A stretch of 64,000 nucleotides of DNA. It comes from Imbricaverruca yamaguchii (lineage: Eukaryota; Arthropoda; Thecostraca; Neoverrucidae). The stretch spans positions 660,501-724,500 of the forward strand of contig JAOTOL010001465.1 of the NCBI GenBank assembly GCA_034440575.1, in the 5' to 3' direction. The first letter of the stretch is position 1. The number at the start of each line of letters is the position of its first letter. A model generated the notes under the pieces. It searched no databases. It was not told the DNA's origin and worked only from the letters and a program-made list of their open reading frames with translations. Positions 1 through 10,934 of the stretch are shown in pieces. The translations under genes and the position numbers were made by a program.

Positions 1-190
1 GACCATTAGGGCTCTGCCGGTGGTTTATGGTTGCGAGATCCCACAGCGTGGACCCGCGAGACGTGGGATTGATGGGTCTGCTGGGTCGAGAGATGCGGAC
101 GTGTCGCTGTAAATGGAAGCCACGTGCGGTGTGGTAAGGCACGTGATGTATGCTCTAGCTGCGGCCAGGAGAGCCAGCCCATCAGGACGG

Positions 191-390
191 CTGGCGACAC
201 AGACCACCAGGACACAACTGCTGGTGACACAGACCACCAGGACACAACGGCTGGCGACACAGACCACCAGGACACAACGGCTCGACACAGACCACCAGGA
301 CACAACGGCTCGTGACACAGACCACCAGGACACAACGGCTGGTGACACAGACCACCAGGACACAACGGCTGGTGACACAACTGGACACAA
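191..390. repeat. Minisatellite, 30-bp unit
   Basis: About 6 units containing ACACAGACCACCAGGACACA; one 26-bp variant. Open frames across it are repeat translations. Confidence 0.93.
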
Positions 391-1163
391 CGTCCGGTGG
401 TAGTGGTGTCCGGTGGCAGGGTGTCCGGTGGTAGTGGTGTCCGGTGGTAGTGGTGTCCGGTGGTAGTGGTGTCCGGTGGTAATGGTGTCCGGTGGTAATG
501 GTGTACGGTGGTAATGGTGTACGGCGGTAGTGGTGTCCGGTGGTAGTGGTGTCTGGTGGTAGCGGTGTCCGGTGGTAGTGGTGTCCGGTGGTAGTGGTGC
601 CCGGTGGTAGTGGTGTCCGGTGGTAATGTGCCCGGTGGTAATGGTGTCCGGTGGTAATGGTGTTCGGTGGTAATGGTGTCCGGTGGTAATGGTGTCCGGT
701 GGTAGTGGTGTCCGGTGGTAGTGGTGTCCGGTGGTAGTGGTGTCCGGTGGTAGTGGTGTCGTGTCCGGTGGTAGTGGTGTCCGGTGGTAGTGGTGTCCGG
801 TGGTAATGGTGTCGGTGGTAGTGGTGTCCGGTGGTAATGGTGTACGGGGTAGTGGTGTACGCGGTAGTGGTGTCCGGTGGTAGTGGTGTCCGGTGGTAGT
901 GGTCGGCGGTAGTGGTGTCCGGTGGTAGTGGTGTCCGGTGGTAGTGGTGCCCGGTGGTAGTGGTGTCGGTGGTAGTGGTGTCCGGTGGTAGTGGTGCCCG
1001 TGGTAGTGGTGTCCGGTGGTAGTGGTGTCCGGTGGTAGTGGTGTCCGGTGGTAGTGGTGCCCGGTGGTAGTGGTGTCCGGTGGTAGTGGTGTCCGGTGGT
1101 AGTGGTGTCCGGTGGTAGTGGTGTCCGGTGGTAGCGGTATCCGGTGGTAGCGGTATCCGGTAG
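391..1163. repeat. Minisatellite, 16-bp unit GTCCGGTGGTAGTGGT
   Basis: About 48 units. Because 16 is not a multiple of 3 and no frame has a stop, a 405-codon minus-strand frame appears; it is not a gene. Confidence 0.95.
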
Positions 1164-1604
1164 TAGCAGTGCTTGTGACCGCCTCATAGTATCGGGATAC
1201 AGAGCGGCAATGTTTCCGGTCAATTTGTTCGTGCGGGGCTATAAGGGTACTATGACGTTTCCGAAATACGACCGAACAGGAAATACCTTTTCAGTGGGTG
1301 GGAAGGCAGACATACCTGTTCAGCGGGTGGTAAGGCCGAAATGTCTGTTCAATGGATGGGAAGGCCGAAGGAATGGGATCAGGCTTTCCGATGTTGCTCA
1401 AGTAGCCAGCTGGCTGCAGCCACGCCAGCCATGCACACTCGAATGCGGGGATGCGGAGGCGACGCGGGAACTTCCTCGGAATTGGGATGGAGATGCCGAT
1501 TACGGACCAATTCATTGGCATCATCGGAGATATTCTCGTCAGTCTGATGGGGTGACAATCCAGGGCCGCTTCCTGGATTGTTTGTGTCTGGAAGAATGAG
1601 ATAC
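1164..1604. other. Unique sequence, no gene seen
   Basis: Holds a weak, decayed repeat near 1280-1375 (GGTGGGAAGGC recurring about every 34 bases). A 151-codon + strand frame matches nothing I know. Confidence 0.5.
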
Positions 1605-1787
1605 CTTTGTTTGTTTATTGGGTGTTTCGCGACGCGCTTTATGCACATTCACGGCTAATGGCGCCGCACACACTGTTTCGCCGGTGGGCCGCGGGATTGG
1701 GAAATGTTCCGAGCGGTGCTGGTGTCGAACCCGGGACCTTTGGTACCCAGAGCCCAATACCTTAACCACTCGGCCATCCCCGCCCAG
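1605..1787 (-). mobile_element. tRNA-derived SINE, family 2 (Ser/Leu-like head)
   Basis: The minus strand has GGCCGAGTGGTTAAGG (A box of Ser/Leu tRNA type) and CCCGGGTTCGACACC (B box), a body with CACCGGCGAAACAGTGTG and a tail of AATAAACAAACAAA type. Possible target duplication AATGAGATAC and AATGAGATTC. Confidence 0.88.
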
Positions 1788-1979
1788 AATAATGAGATTC
1801 TGATCCATAGGCGTCAGCAGGGAGTTGTATGGATGGTCAAGGTGCTGATGCAGAGCTGTCACCACGAGCATTTGCTAATGTCGGAGACTAGGGGCGGAGG
1901 TGATTGATCCAGGGAAACTCCCGATTATCTGGGGGGGGATTTTGAGGTGTTTGGTTGACTGAGAGGAGGGTGGCACCGA

Positions 1980-2868
1980 TATTTGTCCGGCGGCGGCGGT
2001 GTCAGCGGTAATTTGTCTCGAGGTAGCGGCGGCACCGGTAATTTGTCTCGAGGTAGCGGTGTCAGCGGTAATTTGTCTGGAGGTAGCGGTGTCAGCGGTA
2101 ACTTGTCTCGAGGTAGCGGTGTCAGCGGTAATTTGTCTCGAGGTAGCGGTGGCGCCGGGACTTGTCTGGAGGTAGCGGTGTCAGCGGTAATTTGTCTCGA
2201 GGTAGCGGTGGCATCGGTAATTTGTCTGGAGGTGGTTCTGGCACCGGTAATTTTCTGGAAGTGGCGGGGGCACCAGGATTTGTCTGGAGGTAGCGGTGGC
2301 ATCGGTAATTTGTCTGGAGGTGGTTGTGGCACCGGTAATTTTCTGGAGGTGGCGGCGGCACCGGTGATTTGTCTCGAGGTAGCGGTGTCAGCGGTAACTT
2401 GTCTCGAGGTAGCGGTGTCAGCGGTAATTTGTCTCGAGGTAGCGGTGTCAGCGGTAATTTGTCTCGAGGTAGCGGTGCGCGGATTTGTCTGAGGTAGGTA
2501 GCGGTGCACGGTAATTTGTCTGAGGTAGGGTGGCACGGTAATTTTTTGTCTGGGGTAGCGGTGGCGGTGCACGGTAATTTGTCTCGAGGTAGCGGTGGCA
2601 GCGGTAATTTGTCTCGAGGTAGCGGTGTCAGCGGTAATTTGTCTCGAGGTAGCGGTGGCGCCGGGATTTGTCTGGAGGTAGCGGTGTCAGCGGTAATTTG
2701 TCTCGAGGTAGCGGTGGCAGCGGTAATTTGTCTCGAGGTAGCGGTGGCAGCGGTAATTTGTCTCGAGGTAGCGGTGGCACCGGTAATTTGTCTCGAGGTA
2801 GCGGTGGCACAGGTAATTTGTCTCGAGGTAGCGGTGGCAGCGGGACTTGTCTCGAGGTGGCGGTGTCA
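1980..2868. repeat. Minisatellite, 30-bp unit
   Basis: About 29 units with the core GGTAATTTGTCTCGAGGTAG; a disordered stretch at 2485-2570 has shorter units. Confidence 0.95.
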
Positions 2869-3321
2869 GCGCCGATTCAGCGTCGATTCCAACATTTTAT
2901 GGCACAAAGAATGAGATATCGGTTAACTGGCTTCGCCACGGGTGCTCTAGAGAGTGGTGGAAGGCCTCCGCACTTTGGATTAATTTGAGGTGCCAAATTG
3001 GTTAGTCTACATAACATAGTTCACTCGGAATAAATGTGCCCATTAATTTAGAGGGAAACTGTATTGGACGACTGTGTATTATTCACGCAGAACTGCACAT
3101 GCTACGTTGTTTGCATAAGTTAGCTCGCGCCACCGTTGGCTTCTTGCCAACTCTTCCTTCCGCATATATTTGCCTTTTAACTGTGTTTTACCACCTATCT
3201 TCCCTCTGGTCTTTTTCCTCAGTTTCTTCTCGTTTCTTACCTTTGTTTATTATCATTCATCACGTCGATGCTTCTTAGCATCTCGCCAACTTTTGCATTT
3301 ATGTGCCCCTCATGTGTCTCG
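2869..3321. other. Unique AT-richer sequence, nothing recognised
   Basis: No convincing exon, RNA gene or repeat seen; pyrimidine-rich towards its end. Confidence 0.5.
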
Positions 3322-3510
3322 GTTCTCACCTCTCACCTCCGTCTCTTCTCGTCTCTCGCCTGTCATTTTGCACCTCTCACCTCCGTCTCTTCTTGTCTTT
3401 CGCCTGCCATTTCTCACCTCTCACCTCCGTCGCTTCTCGTCTCTCGCCTGCCATTTCTCACCTTTCACTTCCTTCTCTTCTCGTCCCTCGCCTGCGTGGT
3501 CGGTTCTCAC
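3322..3510. repeat. Minisatellite, 44-bp pyrimidine-rich unit
   Basis: Four units sharing CACCTCTCACCTCCGTCTCT and CTCTCGCCTGCCATTT. Confidence 0.88.
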
Positions 3511-3938
3511 CTCCCATCCCTGTCCGTGCTCACCTCCGTGACTGGTTACCATCACCCCTGCCTCCTACCCCTCCCCACCGGACGACGCCGGCGGGCCTTG
3601 GTCTGCCCGGCGGACCAGTCGCGCCGTGTTCGCGTGCGGCAGACGCTGCACGCGAGCGTGTTTTCTCGGCCGCCCATTGGTCGGATGCCGTGCTGGCAGC
3701 CAGTGGCGAACGCCCGCCGCCACGGCTGGATCTGTGTTCTACAGCATTGGGTATGAAGGGGCATTGTTTGGAGCAATCGACTTTGTAGAGGATAGTTATC
3801 AGCAGTTGTTCACGGATTTCAGAAACGCTTTTTGTGACTGCCAGCTGGGCTGTGCCATTTGTATCAGAGGCAATTAAGTTCAAGGTCAATTAAAATATAT
3901 ACCTCAAATATTTCACCAAGAAAATGAGATATACATTC
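3511..3938. other. Unique sequence, no gene seen
   Basis: GC-rich at 3560-3740, then AT-rich. Open frames on both strands show no family motif. Confidence 0.45.
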
Positions 3939-4105
3939 CTTGGTTGGTTATTGGTTTTACGACACATCGACCGTTGGGTCATTCATGTAGCGTCGCCAAT
4001 CTCTCACGCCGATTTGTCGCAGGCGAAGAGTAGCGACAGGCGAGACTCGAACCCACAACCTTTCGATTGTGAGACGAGCAACTTACCCCTAGACTACTCG
4101 TCCCC
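3939..4105 (-). mobile_element. tRNA-derived SINE, family 1
   Basis: The minus strand carries a tRNA-like head with A box (TAGTCTAGGGG) and B box (GGTTCGAGTCTC), a CAC triplet where the tRNA-Val anticodon would sit, a conserved body (ATCGGCGTGAGAGATTGGCG in other copies) and a CCAA-repeat tail. Flanking direct repeats AGATATACATTCCTTGG and AGATATACATCCCTTGG are a clear target-site duplication. Confidence 0.9.
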
Positions 4106-4205
4106 AGATATACATCCCTTGGGGATGATATTTGGTGTTGCAAATATCCAGGACAATGAAGTTTTCCCGCCCAACGGGGTTGAACTGACCACCACAGCGA
4201 GCACA

Positions 4206-4470
4206 TGTGCGCCGTGTTTGGGCGGTGTTGGAGAGACCCGTCTCTGTGTGTTTGTGTGGTGTTGGTGAGGTCAGTCTCTGCGTGTTTGTGCGGTGTTAGT
4301 GAGGCTCGTCACTGGTGTTTGTGTGGTGTTGGTGGGCATTGGGTTGGGGTCGGTCTCTGCGTGTTTGTGTGGTGTTGGTGAGGCTCGTCTGCGTGTTTTG
4401 TGGTGTCGGTGAGGTCAGTTCTATGTTTGTTTGGTGTTGGTGTTCTGGTGTTTGTGTGGTGTTGTGGTCT
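4206..4470. repeat. Degenerate minisatellite, about 34-bp GT-rich unit
   Basis: About 7 units around GTTTGTGTGGTGTTGGTGAG, with variable lengths. Confidence 0.8.
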
Positions 4471-5263
4471 TTGTTTGTGGGTGTCGGTGGGCCTGTCGCT
4501 GCGTATTTGGGCTATAATTTATCGCCTCCCATCCTGTGAAAAATGGCGCGTTCTTCTCAGCCGGTTATATGCTTTCACTTTCGACGCAGTCGTTTGCAAA
4601 ATATCACTCCGCGGTTTGTCAAGTGATGGGCGTGGCCCTGCCGGTGGACAAGGCAAATGTCGCGACGCGAATTAACAACACAATTGTGCATCAAATTAAC
4701 AACAACAACACAAATAACAACACTTGACAGTAAGCGATGACTACTGATTGTTTCGCTGCCCCGACGGTTGGTTCGCTGCCCCGATAGTTGTTTCCGTCGT
4801 GAATGCCAACGTGCCTATCGCTGACGCTCCAGGCGCTTTGGATTGCTACGCAAAGTTGCGGTGATTAATGAGCGGCCGTTCGTTGTCTACGGTAACTTTT
4901 CCAGCACGCCACCGGCAACAATATTGCCATGGCCGAAGTCGCAGTTGTTTAATTGTATGGATCTCAGCTCACGCGAGCTATTCTTTAAATAGTCTCGTCC
5001 ATGCTCAAGAGACCAGGAGCCGCTCCCTAGCCGAGTGACATCATGTATCATATATGATACACAGTTTTTGACGTTCTGATACTTTGCCACGTATCATACA
5101 GTACGGTGTTAGCTTATCGTCGGCACAAACAAATGGAGTGAAAACATTACAAAACGGAGCTAAGCGTAGTGGAAAAAGCGACATGACAGCATTAGTTGCT
5201 TCTAATATCACTTAACAGCTAAAGGTATTCGCCACACCATCCCAAAGCCCAACGGCCATCACC
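4471..5263. other. Unique sequence with an 18-bp palindrome
   Basis: TGTATCATATATGATACA at 5044-5061 is a perfect palindrome; GTATCATAC recurs 30 bases on. Otherwise nothing recognised. Confidence 0.5.
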
Positions 5264-5632
5264 TCGCGAAGTAAAGTGTAGCGTTCATGCCATCACCTCG
5301 AGCTGTAAAGTGTAGTGTTCATGCCATCACCACTCGGAGTAAAGTATGACGTCCATGCCATCACCGCTCGTAGTAAAGTGTAGCGTTCATGCCATCACCA
5401 CGAGCTGTAAAGTGCAGCGTTCATGCCATCACCACTCGTAGTAAAGTGTAGCGTTCATGCCATCACCACGAGCTGTAAAGTGTAGCGTTCATGCCATCAC
5501 CACGAGCTGTAAAGTGTAGCGTTCATGCCATCACCACGAGCTGTAAAGTGTAAGTTCCCCAGGTGTAGCGTTCATGCCATCACCACTCGTTAAGTGCGCA
5601 TCCATCACCTCGAGCTGTAAAGTGTAGCGTTC
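5264..5632. repeat. Minisatellite, 34-bp unit
   Basis: About 11 units with AAAGTGTAGCGTTCATGCCA, alternating a CACGAGCTGT and a CACTCGTAGT half. Confidence 0.93.
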
Positions 5633-5716
5633 ACACCGGGCAGTGCACATAACTTGACCATCTACGCGCGGATCATTTAGTGTTTCCTCCTACATGGCTG
5701 TCTGGCCGAGTGCGGG

Positions 5717-6112
5717 CGTGCTGTCTGCGGCATGGTGATGTCTGCGGCATGGTGATGTCTGTGGCATGGTGATGTCTGCGGCATGGTGATGTCTGTGGCA
5801 TGGTGATGTCTGCGGCATGGTGATGTCTGCGGCATGGTGATGTCTGCGGCATGGTGATATCTGCGGCATGGTGATGTCTGCGGCATGGTGATGTTTGCGG
5901 CATGGTGATGTCTGCGGCATGGTGATGTCTGCGGCATGGTGATGTCTGCGGCATGGTGATGTCTGTGGCATGGTGATGTCTGCGGCATGTTGATGTCTGC
6001 GGCATGGTGATGTTTGCGGCATGGTGATGTCTGCGGCATGGTGATGTCTGCGGCATGGTGATATCTGCGACATAGTAATGTCGGAGGCATGGTGATGTCT
6101 GTGGCATGGTAC
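5717..6112. repeat. Minisatellite, 17-bp unit GCGGCATGGTGATGTCT
   Basis: About 23 units with single-base variants. Confidence 0.95.
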
Positions 6113-6164
6113 GGGCATGCGGTGCCTTCTCGACTTCTGTGGGGGTTCGGCTTTGGCTGGCCAA

Positions 6165-6368
6165 CGTCATACACAGCGGCACACCGTGTGATGTGGCTGG
6201 TCATCATCATACACAGTGGCACACCGAGTGATGTGGCTGGCCAACGTCATACACAGTGGCACACCGTGTGATGTGGCTGGTCAACGTCAGACATAGTGAC
6301 ACACCGTGTGATGTGGCTGGCCAACGTCATACACAGCGGCACACCGTGTGATGTGGCTGGTCAACGTC
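6165..6368. repeat. Minisatellite, 40-bp unit
   Basis: Five units containing CACACCGTGTGATGTGGCTG and ATACACAG. Confidence 0.92.
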
Positions 6369-8855
6369 ATACACACCAGCTCGGTACTGGTGTCGGGTGT
6401 AGGCTGTACACCAGCTCGGTACTGGTGTCTGGTGTAAGGCTACACACCAGCTCTGTACTGGTGTCTGGTGTAAGGCTACACACCAGCTCGGTACTGGTGT
6501 CGGGTGTAAGGCTACACACCAGCTCGGTACTGGTGTCGGGTGTAAGGCTACACACCAGCTCGGTACTGGTGTCGGGTGTAAGGCTATACACCAGCTCGGT
6601 ACTGGTGTCGGGTGTAAGGCTACACACCAGCTCCGTACAGGTGTCGGGTGTAAGGCTACACACCAGCTCGGTACAGGTGTCGGGTGTAAGGCTACACACC
6701 AGCTCCGTACAGGTGTCGGGTGTAAGGCTACACACCAGCTCGGTACAGGTGTCGGGTGTAAGGCTACACACCAGCTCGGTACAGGTGTCGGGTGTAAGGC
6801 TACACACCAGCTCGGTACAGGTGTCGGGTGTAAGGCTACACACCAGCTCTGTACTGGTGTCGGGTGTAAGGCTACACACCAGCTACACCAGCTCGGTACA
6901 GGTGTCGGGTGTAAGGCTACACACCAGCTCGTACAGGTGTCGGCTAAACCAGCCACGACGGGTGTAAGGCTACACACCAGCTCCGTACAGGTGTCGGGTT
7001 AGGCTACACACCAGCTCGTACAGGTGTCGGGTGTAAGGCTACACACCAGCTCCGTACAGGTGTCGGGTGTAAGGCTACACACCAGCTCTGTACAGGTGTC
7101 GGGTGTAAGGCTACACACCAGCTCGGTACTGGTGTCGGGTGTAAGGCTACACACCAGCTCGGTACTGGTGTCGGGTGTAAGGCTACACACCAGCTCGGTA
7201 CTGGTGTCGGGTGTAAGGCTACACACCAGCTCCGTACAGGTGTCGGGTGTAAGGCTACACACCAGCTCGGTACAGGTGTCGGGTGTAAGGCTACACACCA
7301 GCTCTTACCCGTACAGGTGTCGGGTGTAAGGCTACACACCAGCTCTGTACTGGTGTCGGGTGTAAGGCTACACACCAGCTCGGTACAGGTGTCGGGTGTA
7401 AGGCTACACACCAGCTCTGTACAGGTGTCGGGTGTAAGGCTACACACCAGCTCGGTACAGGTGTCGGGTGTAAGGCTACACACCAGCTCGGTACAGGTGT
7501 CGGGTGTAAGGCTACACACCAGCTCGGTACTGGTGTCGGGTGTAAGGCTATACACCAGCTCGGTACTGGTGTCGGGTGTAAGGCTACACACCAGCTCGGT
7601 ACTGGTGTCGGGTGTAAGGCTACACACCAGCTCGGTACTGGTGTCGGGTGTAGGCTATACACCAGCTCGGTACTGGTGTCGGGTGTAAGGCTACACACCA
7701 GCTCGGTACAGGTGTCGGGTGTAAGGCTACACACCAGCTCGGTACTGGTGTCGGGTGTAAGGCTATACACCAGCTCTGTACAGGTGTCGGGTGTAAGGCT
7801 ACACACCAGCTCGGTACTGGTGTCGGGTGTAAGGCTACACACCAGCTCGGTACAGGTGTCGGGTGTAAGGCTACACACCAGCTCGGTACAGGTGTCGGGT
7901 GTAAGGCTACACACCAGCTCGGTACTGGTGTCGGGTGTAAGGCTATACACCAGCTCTGTACAGGTGTCGGGTGTAGGCACACCAGCTCGGTACTGGTGTC
8001 GGGTGTAAGGCTACACACCAGCTCCGTACAGGTGTCGGGTGTAAGGCTACACACCAGCTCGGTACAGGTGTCGGGTGTAAGGCTACACACCAGCTCTACA
8101 GGTGTCAGCTACACACCAGCTCGGTACAGGTGTCGGGTGTAAGGCTACACACCAGCTCGGTACAGGTGTCGGGTGTAAGGCTACACACCAGCTCGGTACA
8201 GGTGTCGGGTGTAAGGCTACACACCAGCTCGGTACAGGTGTCGGGTGTAAGGCTACACACCAGCTCGGTACAGGTGTCGGGTGTAAGGCTACACACCAGC
8301 TCGGTACTGGTGTCGGGTGTAAGGCTACACACCAGCTCGGTACAGGTGTCGGGTGTAAGGCTACACACCAGCTCTGTACAGGTGTCGGGTGTAAGGCTAC
8401 ACACCAGCTCGGTACAGGTGTCGGGTGTAAGGCTACACACCAGCTCGGTACAGGTGTCGGGTGTAAGGCTACACACCAGCTCGGTACTGGTGTCGGGTGT
8501 AAGGCTACACACCAGCTCGGTACAGGTGTCGGGTGTAAGCTACACACCAGCTCGGTACTGGTGTCGGGTGTAAGGCTACACACCAGCTCCGTACAGGTGT
8601 CGGGTGTAAGGCTACACACCAGCTCGGTACTGGTGTCGGGTGTAAGGCTACACACCAGCTCGGTACAGGTGTCGGGTGTAAGGCTACACACCAGCTCCGT
8701 ACTGGTGTCGGGTGTAAGGCTACACACCAGCTCGGTACAGGTGTCGGGTGTAAGGCTATACACCAGCTCGGTACAGGTGTCGGGTGTAAGGCTATACACC
8801 AGCTCTGTACAGGTGTCGGGTGTAAGGCTACACGACACAGGCGTTGGGTGCAAGG
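6369..8855. repeat. Large minisatellite, 36-bp unit
   Basis: About 69 units containing CACACCAGCTCGGTACTGG and TGTCGGGTGTAAGGCTA. Two main types differ by GTACTGG or GTACAGG, plus CGG, CTG and CCG variants beside it. All frames are open on both strands because 36 is a multiple of 3 and the unit lacks stops. No gene inferred. Confidence 0.97.
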
Positions 8856-9419
8856 CTACACAGCAGTGCACTATGTTGTGGTGTGTACATGTAACACAGT
8901 GTTGTGTTATTGCAAGTAACATTGTTGGGCTACACGGCACGTTCGAAAGACCACATGTTGGTGAAATGTGCTAAGAGAGCACCTTGGCAAAGCCGGAGTT
9001 CTTTTTTTTGTAGGGTAGGTACGGGCATGTTTATCTAGTTGTATGCTTGAGGTTACAAGATTCTTCCACCATTTCCACACTTCCAAGTGTTCTCAAACCC
9101 CCTGAAATATCTGAAGTACCCACGTTGAATGGCCTGTTGTGTATTATGCACTTCAGGTTAATCAGATCGCTAATACCACGAACAAGGCGAAACTCGGGCA
9201 GATATGTTACCCGAACAATACTCCATTACTCAGAATGTGTCATCAGGGAAGAACGGGAGGGGATGTAGTGGAATCATGCTGACATGCGCATAGCACATGT
9301 GATGCCTTTGGGCATGCGGCTATTGTCAAAGTCACGAACATCCCTCCCCTCCCCTCACCTAGTGGGGATGGGTGCGGTGCGTGCGCGTGCATCACCTGGC
9401 GGGACGTGCGGCACTGACA
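8856..9419. other. Unique sequence, nothing recognised
   Basis: A short T run near 9002; no exon seen. Confidence 0.5.
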
Positions 9420-9955
9420 ACGCGACAAGGCCGCCGACAATTTCCTCTGCCGCGGCGGTAGCTGGGGGGGGGGCGCCACTCCCGGTGTTTACCGCGCGCG
9501 CCGCGCCGGTTGGCGCCAATTCGCGCCTGATTTGGCGCCAAACGGCTCGGCCAACACCCACCGCCCGGCCGCGCTGATCATGGCGTCTGGCGGCGGCGCC
9601 CACCCGACCGCAGTCGCTGATGACCGTGATCGGCCCGCCGCGCGGTCCACGGTCCGCGGCCCGCCGACCGCACGGGTCGGCGGCGAACGGCGCGGCGGCC
9701 GCGCCGCCACCGCCGCACCTCGCGCGCGCGCGCCGCGCCCATCGCCGGCAAAGTGGCGCGTGATTGCGGCGCGTGTGGCGCGGCCGGCGCGGGCGGCGCG
9801 GGCGGGGCGGGGCGGGGTGCCGCGGCGATTGCGTGCCGCCATCGGGCGGCGGTGGCGACCTCGGCGGTGTCGGCTGCCGGGGGGGGGGCGTGGTGCTGCT
9901 GTGATGGCTGTCTCGTGCTGGCAGCATAGGCGGGACAGGTGTGTGACGGCCTCCG
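9420..9955. promoter_or_regulatory. CpG island with paired E2F-like palindromes
   Basis: About 500 bases are extremely GC- and CpG-rich, ringed by AT-richer DNA. Two perfect palindromes, TTGGCGCCAA (9510-9519) and TTTGGCGCCAAA (9531-9542), stand 21 bases apart; both match the E2F consensus TTTSGCGC. Long frames on both strands are Arg/Ala/Pro translations of GC-rich sequence and show no family. A promoter role is inferred from composition; no coding exon was found next to it. Confidence 0.35.
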
Positions 9956-10003
9956 CACACATCCCACACATCCCACACATCCCACACATCCCACACATCC
10001 CGT
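9956..10003. repeat. Short tandem repeat, 9-bp unit ACACATCCC
   Basis: Five units at the edge of the CpG island. Confidence 0.9.
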
Positions 10004-10930
10004 GTCATTTAGTGTCGCGACGGAAAATGATAGAGGAACAAATTCGACGCGAAACTTAAAAGTAATTAGAGGGTTTTTTTAATTGGTATCGACTTTCAGT
10101 GCGGTTCAGAGAAGCGCTTTAAGTTCACCAAGTCGATGCGAGTTCTAGCGGCAAGCACCGGAGTTCTTCTTTGTCAGACAGAACTTGATCTTTACAAGTC
10201 CGCTACTTTCCTCGTAGTGTACCATTTCGCGAAATTGTCATGCAAATATTGTCCAATATCTCCTCAATGAATGACGATGTTCTTTAAGCTATTTCCAGAA
10301 TTGAATAGCACAATTGTTGGCGATGAACTGCGATGAAATATTCTAGATTAACGAACTTTGCCGGTTTTTATTGTTGCTGTAATGCGCTTGCTTATCGGTA
10401 ATTACTCAATGCTGCTAATGTATGCACCTGGGAGCGTTTGCGTGCGTACTTGGCGCGGTAGAGACATCCGAGTCACTCTGCAAGTGTTCTGGAGGGCGAA
10501 ACTAAATGCATTTTGAAAGGTGTGCGAATTTGATGATGTTTTCGAGTCCACTGGCCCTAGCTCTCGACTCGTCTTGTCTGTGTCTCTGCACGAAGACTAC
10601 ACGAAAAGATATGCACGAGCTGTCATGAAGGAAATTGTTGCGTGGCAGAGCTTGCAGAATGAACGATCCTGAAATATGATTCCGCTAAGTCGCCAAGCAG
10701 GTGTACGAGCGAAATATGTGCATGTTCATAGTTTCGGAAAAGTTTAGCCTATAACCCGCTAAACTTCTTCGGGACCCGCACCACAATCGCGCAAGTTTGT
10801 ATCGCAGCACGCAAAGGAGCAAACATAAGGGTCCTGTACATTTATAGGTAATTTAAGACAGGAAATGGAAAGGACGGGTGTAGTACTTGTTACTGGTGGA
10901 TTGGGACATGTTATCGATGGTGTGGGACTT
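10004..10930. other. Unique sequence, nothing recognised
   Basis: Mixed AT-rich sequence with no supported exon or element. Confidence 0.5.
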
Positions 10931-10934
10931 GCTA

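Noticed and set aside
6327..8974. Several overlapping 100-290 codon frames on both strands
   Set aside because: All are translations of the 36-bp array; the same peptide appears in every frame.
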